Below, piece by piece: positions 24,929 to 33,715 of a stretch of DNA of 59,918 nt. The first letter of the stretch is position 1, and each line of letters opens with the position of its first letter. The DNA comes from Akkermansiaceae bacterium. GTDB lineage: Bacteria > Verrucomicrobiota > Verrucomicrobiia > Verrucomicrobiales > Akkermansiaceae. The notes beneath the pieces are model-generated. The model made no database searches and was not told the DNA's origin. It worked only from the letters and a program-made list of their open reading frames with translations. The stretch lies in assembly GCA_026421245.1 (NCBI GenBank), contig JAPKDJ010000020.1, positions 1-59,918 on the forward strand. The letters run 5' to 3'. Both the position numbers and the translations under genes were made by a program.

Positions 24929-27343
24929 ATGTCAAACGAGACCGACAGAACGCCTAAAGTCAAGGAGGCCGCGATACCCATCGTGGTTTTTGCCCAGGTG
25001 CCTCCACCTGAACATGGCCAAAGCCGTATGGTAAAGCTCGCACTTCAGGCGCTTCGTGCTGACGAAAAATCTTTTGATGTTCATCATGTCAACGCTCGGT
25101 TATCGGAAACGTTGGAGGAGGTTGGGGAGAATTCCCTTCGAAAGGGAGTTCTTATTGCGGGATATCTCCTTCAGGCGATCCGGCTTAGGTGCAAGCTCTC
25201 TCAGCCAGTGCTTTATTATGTTCCGGGGCCGGTAAAATGGAGTGCGGTAATCAGGGACTGGTTTGTTCTGGCGGTCATACGGCGTTTCTATTGCCGAGTC
25301 GTCTTCCATTGGCATGCCATCGGGCAGGGGGAATGGGCCAACGGATCAGAGAGGGTTTACCTGCCGGGACCGAAGTGGTTTGATCGAATTGCGCGTAAAA
25401 TAAGCCGATTGGTTCTTGAAGAGCCTCATGGTTCAATCGCGGTGTCAGAGCAGTCTCAAGCTGATGTTTCAGCAGTGGGATCCGTCCATTCCCTTGTGGT
25501 GCGTAACGGGATCGCGGATCCTTGCCCTGACTATGGGAGGAATTTGGGGCTTGAGCGCCTCAGGGCCATAGCTGCTTTTAAGGATTCCCAAGCACCTGTC
25601 TTTAGAATTCTTTTCCTTTCCCATGGAACGGAAGCCAAGGGGCTTTTTGATGCGATCAAAGCGATCCGACTTCTTTTGGAGGAAACGGAGGATTCGTGGC
25701 GTTTCCAGTTTTCTCTGGCCGGCGGGGTAGAGAGCACCCTCGCTTGCAGATTTGAAGAAGAAGTAGAAGCGCTTAAGAATCTCGGAGGCTCCCGGTTGGA
25801 CCTTCAGATTCTTGGCTACCTTGGGGCTGAGGGAAAATCCCAAGCGTATGCGGGGCATGACATTTTTCTTTCACCCAGCCGATGGGAGAGTTTCGGCCTG
25901 ACGACGGTGGAAGCCATGGCTCATGGGATGAACATCGTCGCTTCGGAATCGGACGGTGTGAAGGGGGTATTATTGACGGATTATCTCTATCTGACCCCCC
26001 CGGCTGACAGTAGAGCGCTTTTTCGGTCTCTCTTGAAATGTTGTCGAGACTTTCACGAAGGACGGAATTCTGAAACGATCGAGTTGCTGCGTTCTCGGTT
26101 CCTTCAAAACTATCAACTGGATGACTTTATGGGCAACCTGAGGGATGTCTTAAAGAAATTCTGTGGACCTGCTTTACTGGCTTCGACGAGGGTCACTGAA
26201 GGTCCTTCGTTGGTGAGATCGGCAGAGAAAATTCCAATTTCCGTCTATCTTGCTGATCAAAATCCCGGTTATGACCGTAGTTTCGGGATTTCCCGCATGT
26301 CTCATATCGTGCTGCAAGCTCTCTATTCTACGGGTAGCGTTGAACTCACTACGATCGTTTCAAAAACCTCCCAGCGTGCTCCGGAAGGAGTTACGCAGGC
26401 TCTAGTATTGCCATGGGGAACTCGTCACAAATTGGTTCGTTTTCTCACTGACCACTTACATCCGCTTTTATCATTAATCCGGGATTCAAGTGCTGTGAAT
26501 TATTTCCCGAAAGGATACCTTCCGTTATTGAGCCGCCAATGCCGCCCCTCGGTGGTGACAATTCACGATACCATCATCCAGTATGATGAAGATCATTACC
26601 CCGAGTGGCGCAGTCAGTGGGAATACAGTTATTGGGCAATGATGTTGAAGCATACCCTTCGGCAAGCGGATTGGATTTTGACCGTATCCGAGTCTTCAAA
26701 AAATCAGATTCTTTCTTTTATGGCCCGACATGGAATCCCGGCCAAAAAAATTACGGTGACTTATGAACCTTGTTCATACGACGGTGTTCCCCAGCCTGAT
26801 TTTCATGAGAAGGAAGACTATGTCATCCACCTTGCTTCGGTGGAGCCTCACAAGGGGACAGCTCGGTTGATCCGGTGGTGGGTTGAAATTGCGAAAACGA
26901 GGGAAGATCTCCCGGCTCTTCACCTGATTGGCAACGTGCCTGAAGAAATCAGATCTCTCGTTGAAGAATCTGACAGAATCATAAAGCGCCCCTTCTTGAG
27001 TGATGAGGAATTGCAGGCGACATACCGCAAGGCAAAGGCTTTGATTCTGCCCTCCGAAATCGAAGGCTTTGGTCTTCCGGCATTGGAGGCTTACTATCTC
27101 GGAACCCCTGTTTGCTTTGTTCGTGAGACTTCGGTTGAAGAAGTGTTGAGTGTGGCGACGGCGAAAGGGGGAATGTCTTTGGACAACCCAGAATCCCAGA
27201 TGGCCGCTCTGGACGAAGTCCTAGCAATGGATCCTGGAGAAATACGGGACTGCGGTCTCAGGCTTCGCAAGGTCTATTCACTAAAAACTGTATCTGAACG
27301 GATGCTGACGGTATTTCAGGAAGTGTCGCGGGAATTCTCGTAA
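24929..27343 (+). CDS. tandem-domain glycosyltransferase (two GT4 modules)
   Basis: At 804 aa it is about twice the usual GT4 length. Module 1 (about 1-420) has PIVVFAQVPPPEHGQSRM at its start and SPSRWESFGLTTVEAMAHG near its end. Module 2 (about 435-804) begins IPISVYLADQNPGYDRSFG. It contains VVTIHDTIIQYDEDHYPEW, VIHLASVEPHKGTARLI, and PSEIEGFGLPALEAYYLGTP with the E-x7-E nucleotide-sugar motif. Both modules look complete, so it could add two consecutive sugars. No frameshift is visible at the junction. Donors are unknown. Confidence 0.87.
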   Translation: MSNETDRTPKVKEAAIPIVVFAQVPPPEHGQSRMVKLALQALRADEKSFDVHHVNARLSETLEEVGENSLRKGVLIAGYLLQAIRLRCKLSQPVLYYVPGPVKWSAVIRDWFVLAVIRRFYCRVVFHWHAIGQGEWANGSERVYLPGPKWFDRIARKISRLVLEEPHGSIAVSEQSQADVSAVGSVHSLVVRNGIADPCPDYGRNLGLERLRAIAAFKDSQAPVFRILFLSHGTEAKGLFDAIKAIRLLLEETEDSWRFQFSLAGGVESTLACRFEEEVEALKNLGGSRLDLQILGYLGAEGKSQAYAGHDIFLSPSRWESFGLTTVEAMAHGMNIVASESDGVKGVLLTDYLYLTPPADSRALFRSLLKCCRDFHEGRNSETIELLRSRFLQNYQLDDFMGNLRDVLKKFCGPALLASTRVTEGPSLVRSAEKIPISVYLADQNPGYDRSFGISRMSHIVLQALYSTGSVELTTIVSKTSQRAPEGVTQALVLPWGTRHKLVRFLTDHLHPLLSLIRDSSAVNYFPKGYLPLLSRQCRPSVVTIHDTIIQYDEDHYPEWRSQWEYSYWAMMLKHTLRQADWILTVSESSKNQILSFMARHGIPAKKITVTYEPCSYDGVPQPDFHEKEDYVIHLASVEPHKGTARLIRWWVEIAKTREDLPALHLIGNVPEEIRSLVEESDRIIKRPFLSDEELQATYRKAKALILPSEIEGFGLPALEAYYLGTPVCFVRETSVEEVLSVATAKGGMSLDNPESQMAALDEVLAMDPGEIRDCGLRLRKVYSLKTVSERMLTVFQEVSREFS

Positions 27344-27418
27344 CGATTTAGTTGCCCTTTTATCGAGAACGTCGTCTGCTTGTGTCTCGTAAATATTCAA
27401 ATACCCACAAACTGCTAA

Positions 27419-28966
27419 ATGAATCAGAATAAGCTCAAGGTCGCGATCACCGCTGTCATCACATTGATGCTCAGCCTGTATCTGGGGATTGGTGCTGCTT
27501 CAGCACAGGGCGAGGTATTGAAAGTGACGGGAGTGGCAATGATGATTGCTATCTTGGTCGGGTTTGGCAGCCGGATCTGGTTGCTCGTTCCGCTCACGAT
27601 GTTATCGAGCCTTTCGTTCCGCTGGATGCCGGGGCAATGGCGTGCTGCTGACCTGGCTTATCTGATTGTGATTGGGGGATGCACTCTTCTCTTCCTGACC
27701 CGTAACCTGAAATTTAAAATTCAGTGGCGCCTCATTCATCTTTTTGGACTGCTTGTCATTGGGTCCGTTGTTCAGGCGTATGCAAGAAATCCGGTGGGAT
27801 TGAATGTCCTTGGAAGTTCCAGTGTGGGTGGCCGGGCTTATTTTACATTTGGAGTGGGTTTAATGATGTGTGTGTTGTTCAGTGTCCTGAGTGTTCCGGT
27901 TAAGGATCTGTTTGCCATGCGTAAGTATGCTCTCGTTGGAGGGGTATTCACGTTGGTGGCCCAGTGGCTCGCCTACGTGCCGGGGCTGGCCCTGCCACTG
28001 GCTTTGGCGTTGGGAACCGGAAATCTTGATTTTAACTCTCAAGGTACAAGCGGCGGCGCGGCGGGCCGGAATATGGCAGGTGCGGATTCTGCTAAAATCT
28101 TATCAAGGATTACGGTCGCCTATACGAATCCGCTAAAATCACTCCTTTTTAATCGTTGGACCCTCATTGTCTGCTTTGCCATTTTGGGAGGTTTGGTCAG
28201 CGGCTTCAGAAGCCAACTGGGAGGGGGGATTCTGATTTTGGCAATTGGCGTATTTTATTGGCAGGGGATCAGAGCAGTGATTGCAGCTTTTTTGGTGGGA
28301 GTTTTTGGTCTGATGAGTCTGGCGATCTTGAATTTGATGCTTCCTCTGTCAGCGGAGGCGCAGAGAGCCTTATCATTCCTTCCGGGAACATGGGAGCAGC
28401 GTTATGTGCGAGAGGGTGAGGATTCAAACGACTGGCGGTTCGAGATGTGGGAAGAGGCCCTTACTTCGGAACGCTGGATTAAGAATAAGATGATGGGAGA
28501 TGGCCTCGGTTTCAGCTCGAAGGAGCTCGACCTTCAGTCGGCTATGTCGCAAGGGGAGCACCAGATGGCTGGGTTTGGTACCCTGAGCGCGCAACAAGTG
28601 TCTCTTTTGATCAATGGTGACTATCACAGCGGCCCGGTGAGTTTTGTGAGGGCGGTGGGCTACGTCGGGTTAGGGATCTTTGCGCTGGGGTTGATCGCAG
28701 TTCTCATTTCCAGTCATCGGCTGCTAAGGTCTCTCAAAGGAACTCCCTATTTCGGGATAGCGGCACTCGTATGTATTCCTGCTTTTGCACAGCCATTTAT
28801 ATTCTTCTTTGTTTTTGGGACCTTTTCCGGAGACATCTCACAGTTTTTTCTAAATGTTGGGATGATTTGCTTCCTTAGAAATAATATCGATTTTGAGAAT
28901 TTGCATCGTGATCCGAGAGAGGAACCTATGGAAGAGTCTGAAGTTTCTGCCAAGGCCTTGTCATAG
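27419..28966 (+). CDS. O-antigen polymerase/ligase-like membrane protein (Wzy/WaaL superfamily)
   Basis: The 515-aa polytopic protein has about ten to twelve hydrophobic segments and one large exported loop (about 300-405). The loop begins after NLMLPLSAEAQRALSFLPG and contains RFEMWEEAL, the type of loop that carries the catalytic region in Wzy/WaaL proteins. The final hydrophobic pair lies near 415-480. It probably polymerises flipped repeat units in the periplasm. A second, different polymerase/ligase lies in the exosortase block at 41006. Sequence alone does not separate polymerase from ligase. Confidence 0.75.
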   Translation: MNQNKLKVAITAVITLMLSLYLGIGAASAQGEVLKVTGVAMMIAILVGFGSRIWLLVPLTMLSSLSFRWMPGQWRAADLAYLIVIGGCTLLFLTRNLKFKIQWRLIHLFGLLVIGSVVQAYARNPVGLNVLGSSSVGGRAYFTFGVGLMMCVLFSVLSVPVKDLFAMRKYALVGGVFTLVAQWLAYVPGLALPLALALGTGNLDFNSQGTSGGAAGRNMAGADSAKILSRITVAYTNPLKSLLFNRWTLIVCFAILGGLVSGFRSQLGGGILILAIGVFYWQGIRAVIAAFLVGVFGLMSLAILNLMLPLSAEAQRALSFLPGTWEQRYVREGEDSNDWRFEMWEEALTSERWIKNKMMGDGLGFSSKELDLQSAMSQGEHQMAGFGTLSAQQVSLLINGDYHSGPVSFVRAVGYVGLGIFALGLIAVLISSHRLLRSLKGTPYFGIAALVCIPAFAQPFIFFFVFGTFSGDISQFFLNVGMICFLRNNIDFENLHRDPREEPMEESEVSAKALS

Positions 28967-29029
28967 GCTGGAAGTCTGGTATGGGGAGGGGAAATGATCC
29001 TTCTTCCCGATAGCTATTAAGTTTTTGAG

Positions 29030-30268
29030 ATGAAAGTTGTCATCGAGGCCTACTCCTGCGAGCCGGGGGAAGGATCGGAAAAAGGAGTGGGGTGGAATGT
29101 CGTCTGCCAGCTGGCTGCTCGATATCAACATCAGCTGGCCGTGATTACGAGGTCGAGAAACAGGGAGAAAATCGAGGAGGTGGCTGACGAGCGGACAAAG
29201 GATGTGGAGTGGATCTATGTCGAACCTCCGGCCTTCTTCGCAAGGGTTAAGAAACGAGGGTCTGTTGGGCTACGACTTTATAACCTCCTATGGCAACGTG
29301 AGATGAAGAAGGCGGCGGCCCATTATCTAGCCAGTCACCAGGTTGATGTTTTGCATCGACTGACTTTTGGGAGCGTTATTCCGCCGAGTTTGCTCTCGGG
29401 CTTTAAGAAGCCGTTGGTGGTCGGGCCTGCGGGTGGCGCCGAGATGAGCCCTCCCGAGCTTGTCGCAGATCTTCCGTTGCGACTTTGGCTGAAAGACCGG
29501 ATCAGGGAGTTGCTTTTTAAATTTGGATCTTGGTTGCCATCAACGAGAAAGGCCTACCGAAGTTGCTCGGTGGCACTGGGGGCGACGGATGCTTCGGTTA
29601 CGGCCTTTAAAAAACTCGGGGTGGACGATGTTCGGCGCGTTCCGCAATCGGGTTGTGGTGATGATGAGGTGGAGGCATTTGCGCTTTCCCGCCCTGTCGA
29701 TCCTACCCCGCATGAAGGTCCGATACGGTTGCTGACCGCTTGCCGATTGGTGCATTGGAAAGGGGTCGATTTGGCGATTGAGGCAGTCCATAAAGCGATC
29801 GTAAGCGGTGTGGATGTTGAGCTGACGATTCTTGAGTCGGGTCCTGAGCGCAAATCCCTGGAAGCGAGGGTTGCAAGACACGGATTGGCCGACCGGATTC
29901 ACTTTGCCGAGAAGTTGCCTGCACTGGAGGATGTCTATGAGTTAATGAGAGCATGCGATGCCTTAATCCATCCTGCCTTGAACGAAGCCTTTGGTCAGGC
30001 GGTGCTGGAGTCGCTTGCTTTGGGGCGTCAGGTAATTTGTCTCGATTGGGCGGGACCGGGAATGATTGTGACCGATCACTGTGGAATTAAGATTCGGCCG
30101 GGTTCACGGGAGGATGTGGTTTCCGGATTCGCGCGGGCGATAGCCTCCCTGCCGGAACGGCGGCAAAAATGGGAAGAGATCCAAAACGCGGCAATCAAGC
30201 GGGCGAAGGCCTTTTCCTGGCAACGGCTTGCCGGAGAAATCGATCAGGCATACCGAGACAGTGTCTGA
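29030..30268 (+). CDS. glycosyltransferase family 4 protein
   Basis: GT-B transferase, 412 aa, paralogous to the one at 21896 (EAYSCEPGEGSEKGVGWN at the N-terminus). The shared RSRNREKIEE and HQVDVLHRLTFGSVIPPSLL segments support recent common origin. The C-terminal domain has LTACRLVHWKGVDLAIEAV, LTILESGPERKSLE and HPALNEAFGQAVLESLALG with the E-x7-E motif. It probably uses a related donor or acceptor to the paralogue. Confidence 0.88.
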   Translation: MKVVIEAYSCEPGEGSEKGVGWNVVCQLAARYQHQLAVITRSRNREKIEEVADERTKDVEWIYVEPPAFFARVKKRGSVGLRLYNLLWQREMKKAAAHYLASHQVDVLHRLTFGSVIPPSLLSGFKKPLVVGPAGGAEMSPPELVADLPLRLWLKDRIRELLFKFGSWLPSTRKAYRSCSVALGATDASVTAFKKLGVDDVRRVPQSGCGDDEVEAFALSRPVDPTPHEGPIRLLTACRLVHWKGVDLAIEAVHKAIVSGVDVELTILESGPERKSLEARVARHGLADRIHFAEKLPALEDVYELMRACDALIHPALNEAFGQAVLESLALGRQVICLDWAGPGMIVTDHCGIKIRPGSREDVVSGFARAIASLPERRQKWEEIQNAAIKRAKAFSWQRLAGEIDQAYRDSV

Positions 30269-30343
30269 GATAGAGCGAAGACACTTCGCCTATGGACAAT
30301 TCAAAGAAGAATGTCGAAAGTTCGACCAACATTATGAACTCAA

Positions 30344-31243
30344 ATGAAATCCGAGAAAATTGATTTTTCGATCATTACCCCTAGCCTGAATTATGGGAAA
30401 TTCATTGGGGAGTGTCTTGAAAGTGTTGACATCCAGCACGATGTTGTTTTGGAGCATTTGATTTACGATGCTGGTTCCACCGATGAAACCGATGAAATCG
30501 TTTCCAGATACCCTAAAGTTCGTTTGATTCAGGAGCCAGACGACGGAATGAGTCACGCTATCAATAAAGGTTTCGCGGCGGCCAAGGGGAAGTGGGTGAT
30601 GTGGCTAAACGCCGATGATCGATTGAAACCAGGAGCGCTGAAAGCAGTTCTTGAATTTGCGGCCGGGAAAAGTGCTGACGTAATTTATTCTGGATGGGAT
30701 TTTGTAAATGAAACTGGGTCTTTGCAAAGATCGATGACGCTGTTTCCCTTTCAGAAAACAATGCATTGTTACTTAGTTTGTTATATTGGATCGACCGCCG
30801 CTTTTTACCGAAAGAGGACAGTCATTGATGAAGGCCACTTGTTGAATGAGAATTTTAAATATGTGATGGATGGGGAGTTCTACAATCGTCTGGCATCAGT
30901 AGGTAAGAAGTTTTCCTATCTTCACTCCAAACTAGCAGATTTCCGAGTGCATGGAGGGAACTTGAGTCTCCGGCACCGAAACAAGCGGGATCGGAATGCT
31001 TCCGATGAACTTGTGAGGCAAAAGCAGTTTGCAGAATCAGCCACGATTATTCGCTGCTACGGGCAGCAAGTCATGCATTCGCCACCGTGGGTTTGGTTTG
31101 CGGACGGGATCCTTTCAATCTTTTTCAGGTTAAATAAATTCGTATTCAAGCGAGTCTACCGATGGTGTATTCCCTTGGTAAAGCTGGAGGCCACCTCTGC
31201 TCAGAAGATTAGTGGGAAAGAGGGTGATGAATCTTCGAACTAA
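30344..31243 (+). CDS. glycosyltransferase family 2 protein
   Basis: Inverting GT-A transferase, 299 aa. The N-terminal DFSIITPSLNYGKFIGECL and YDAGSTDETDEIV make the UDP-sugar-binding part. MWLNADDRLKPGALK contains the metal-binding D-x-D (N-A-D-D), and a later DGEFYNRLA is the usual acceptor-side motif. No membrane helix is required for the fold. The stop lies 17 nt past the start of the next gene, so the two are coupled. Confidence 0.88.
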   Translation: MKSEKIDFSIITPSLNYGKFIGECLESVDIQHDVVLEHLIYDAGSTDETDEIVSRYPKVRLIQEPDDGMSHAINKGFAAAKGKWVMWLNADDRLKPGALKAVLEFAAGKSADVIYSGWDFVNETGSLQRSMTLFPFQKTMHCYLVCYIGSTAAFYRKRTVIDEGHLLNENFKYVMDGEFYNRLASVGKKFSYLHSKLADFRVHGGNLSLRHRNKRDRNASDELVRQKQFAESATIIRCYGQQVMHSPPWVWFADGILSIFFRLNKFVFKRVYRWCIPLVKLEATSAQKISGKEGDESSN

Positions 31244-32495
31244 AGAGGGGCTTCAAGCCTATGCAAAAGCGGGCTCCGGAAACGTGGCATTTCTCCGCTT
31301 CGAGAGGGGAGGACTGGAGCAGGGGCCACTGAGTGACTGGGATATCGCTGTCAGGGACCGTTCAAAAGCTCTCACAATTTGCGAAAATCAGCTCGGGACT
31401 TCATGGCTGAGGATTCCACGCCGATACGTAATTCAGCACTTTTTTAAATGGGGGCAAGTTGACCTTCTTCCGGTCTTTGAATGGAACGGGGTGGAGTATT
31501 TAGATCGGGAGTCTTTTTGGGACGGGGTTTCGGTCTCCGGAGACGGGATCCCGAGACCTGCTTTGGGGCATGATGCCTTCATTGCCTGGATGACGGGCTT
31601 ACTTTGGGGGGCGCGGTTTAATTCTCGATACACTGGCTTTGTGAAGCTGGGAGCGACCGAGGACGAGGCCAATTTCAGGAGTAGTTTGGAAGCAGCCTTT
31701 GGAGGTCAACTTGCGGAAGCGCTTTACCAACTGGCGGCTGAGGGGAAAGCGTCCGAGGCGACGAATATGGCCGGCAAGCTGAGGGTTACCTTGTGGCTTC
31801 GCAGGTTGAGATCTTCTCCGCTGAAGACTTTAAAAGGGGTGGCGAGGCATTGGTTTTGTGAACTCGGGTTTCATTGGCGCACGCCCTATCCATGGGTCGG
31901 AATTTTGGGTCCCGACGGGAGTGGAAAATCATCGGTGATCGAGGGTTTGACCGAGAAGCTCAAGCTTTCGAGGATAAAGATGAGGTCGATCCACTGGCTG
32001 CCTCAGCTCAGTAGAAATGCCGAGACATCGACGGCAGTGGTTACCGATCCCCACGCCAGGCCACCCAAATCAAGTTTTCTATCGCTGTTACAACTTGGAA
32101 AGATTGTCGTGGTCTGGTGGATCGCGATGGCGCGTGATCTAGTTCATTTGCGGGCCAAGCAATCGCTTGTGCTTTCCGATCGTTTTTATCCAGATCTTTT
32201 GGCGGACCCGAGGAGGTATCGATATGGGGCCGGGATGGGAGTTGCCAAGTGGGTCTTTAAGCTCATCCCCAAACCGGACAGGGTAATTATTCTTCATACT
32301 GCGGCAGAGACTATCTTGAAGAGAAAACAGGAAGTTGCGCCCGCTGAATTGGAGCGGCAACTCAAGGCATATCATACGATCTCGGAAGACTGGGGAGATC
32401 GAGCTGTTCTGGTAGATTGCGGGCAGGAGCTCGATGAAGTTGTGGAGAGGGTTTTCGAAACCTTGGTGTTGGCCTTGGCTAAAAGGACGAGATGA
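31227..32495 (+). CDS. nucleotidyltransferase-like domain fused to thymidylate-kinase-like P-loop kinase
   Basis: 422 aa from the ATG at 31227; a GTG at 31212 is also in frame but has no better ribosome site. The N-terminal domain (about 1-200) has LSDWDIAV near residue 37 and a WGQVDLLPVFEW strand, fitting a minimal nucleotidyltransferase fold. The C-terminal domain has intact Walker A GPDGSGKS (228-235), LVLSDRFYPDLLADP and RVIILHTAAETILKRKQE, a thymidylate-kinase-like set including the D-R-F/Y substrate loop. Its relative at 20855 has lost the P-loop. Function in the glycan cluster is unknown. It ends in an ATGA overlap with a GT4 gene. Confidence 0.8.
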   Translation: MNLRTKEGLQAYAKAGSGNVAFLRFERGGLEQGPLSDWDIAVRDRSKALTICENQLGTSWLRIPRRYVIQHFFKWGQVDLLPVFEWNGVEYLDRESFWDGVSVSGDGIPRPALGHDAFIAWMTGLLWGARFNSRYTGFVKLGATEDEANFRSSLEAAFGGQLAEALYQLAAEGKASEATNMAGKLRVTLWLRRLRSSPLKTLKGVARHWFCELGFHWRTPYPWVGILGPDGSGKSSVIEGLTEKLKLSRIKMRSIHWLPQLSRNAETSTAVVTDPHARPPKSSFLSLLQLGKIVVVWWIAMARDLVHLRAKQSLVLSDRFYPDLLADPRRYRYGAGMGVAKWVFKLIPKPDRVIILHTAAETILKRKQEVAPAELERQLKAYHTISEDWGDRAVLVDCGQELDEVVERVFETLVLALAKRTR

Positions 32496-33631
32496 AAAAA
32501 GTCGCTCATATTCTTTCTTATTTTCCGGGACAGGAGGGTTTGACCAGCTTTTGCAGAGGGCTGGGTTCTGCCTTCGAAAAAATTGAGGAGCTGGACGTCC
32601 CCATTATCACTTTTCGCGGAAAACCGGCTAAGGAGTTTACCGGGAGGGAGCCCCCGCTGATCAAGTATCCCCATCGGAAGAAACATCCGTTTGATCTGCC
32701 GACTGATTTTTTGCGTGCCCTTGATTCCGGGGAGTTGGTTCTCGATGGAGCGGTCTTGCATGGAACCTACAGCCCGCAAGTTTTTGCTTTGGCACGAGCT
32801 CTTCACAAACGGAAGGTTCCTTATATTTTCATGCCCCATGATCCTTATGTGAGGGATCTCACAAGACACGGGGCTTTCAGGAAGTTCGCGTTTTGGCATT
32901 TGTGCGAAAAGTGGGTGATTGATCATGCTGCCGCGATTCAGCTGCTGTCTGCCGGTCACGAGGCTCCTTTACGGGCACTGGGCCGAAAAACTCCGGTCTA
33001 TACGATTGCGAACGGCTGCCATCCGGAGGACCGGAAGTTTATCGATCCGAAAGCTAGGATTCCGGGGGAGGGGGATGATTTTGTGATTCAGTATCTCGGG
33101 AGAATGGATCGAAATCACAAGGGGTTGGATCTCCTCATACGTGGATTTGCGCAATTCCTCTCGGGTTTCGAAAATGATGAAAAGATCTTTCTCCAATTGA
33201 GCGGGAATGATTGGGTGGACAGACCATTCCTTGAATCGTTGGCAAAAGAACTGGGGATATCCGACCGCATGAGGTTCACCGGCCGACTTCCGGAGCACTC
33301 GGTCACGATCCACAGCAGGGCGGATCTGTCCGTGTTGTGCTCACGTTTTGACGGGTTCGGACTGACGATCGTGGAGGCGATGTTGGCAGGGAGGCCGGTG
33401 ATGGTCTCCCGCGAGGCCGGGATTGCCGAACATGTGGAAAAGGCAAAGGCTGGATTTTTGGTGGATCCGAATGTGGCAAGTATCGCGGAAGGTTTCGATA
33501 CGGTATGGACAGCGCGTGGGGAGCTAGCGGCGATGGGGGGACGGGCGCAGGATTTTGTGTGCTCTGATTTGACTTGGGCAGCTGTGGCTCGAAAATCACG
33601 GACGATTTATAAGTCGGTTTTTGGCTGCTAA
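32492..33631 (+). CDS. glycosyltransferase family 4 protein
   Basis: GT-B fold, 379 aa, start in an ATGA overlap with the kinase-like gene. The N-terminus is KVAHILSYFPGQEGLTSFCR. The C-terminal donor-binding domain has IQYLGRMDRNHKGLDLLIRG and CSRFDGFGLTIVEAMLAGRP, with a good E-x7-E motif. It is the last gene of the 27-kb glycan cluster; an 84-bp gap follows with a TTGACA at 33669-33674 but no convincing -10 partner. Confidence 0.89.
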   Translation: MKKVAHILSYFPGQEGLTSFCRGLGSAFEKIEELDVPIITFRGKPAKEFTGREPPLIKYPHRKKHPFDLPTDFLRALDSGELVLDGAVLHGTYSPQVFALARALHKRKVPYIFMPHDPYVRDLTRHGAFRKFAFWHLCEKWVIDHAAAIQLLSAGHEAPLRALGRKTPVYTIANGCHPEDRKFIDPKARIPGEGDDFVIQYLGRMDRNHKGLDLLIRGFAQFLSGFENDEKIFLQLSGNDWVDRPFLESLAKELGISDRMRFTGRLPEHSVTIHSRADLSVLCSRFDGFGLTIVEAMLAGRPVMVSREAGIAEHVEKAKAGFLVDPNVASIAEGFDTVWTARGELAAMGGRAQDFVCSDLTWAAVARKSRTIYKSVFGC

Positions 33632-33715
33632 CTTGAAGTGCAATCCAAGATTGATTTGGGGATTATTTTTGACAACGTGCGCTAACATGAGTTTTCTGAT
33701 AGTGATTTAGAAGGG

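Noticed and set aside
33669-33703. Possible promoter with TTGACA before the DUF1800 gene
   Set aside because: The -35 is perfect but no -10 at 16-18 nt is better than TTTTCT, so I do not list it as a feature.
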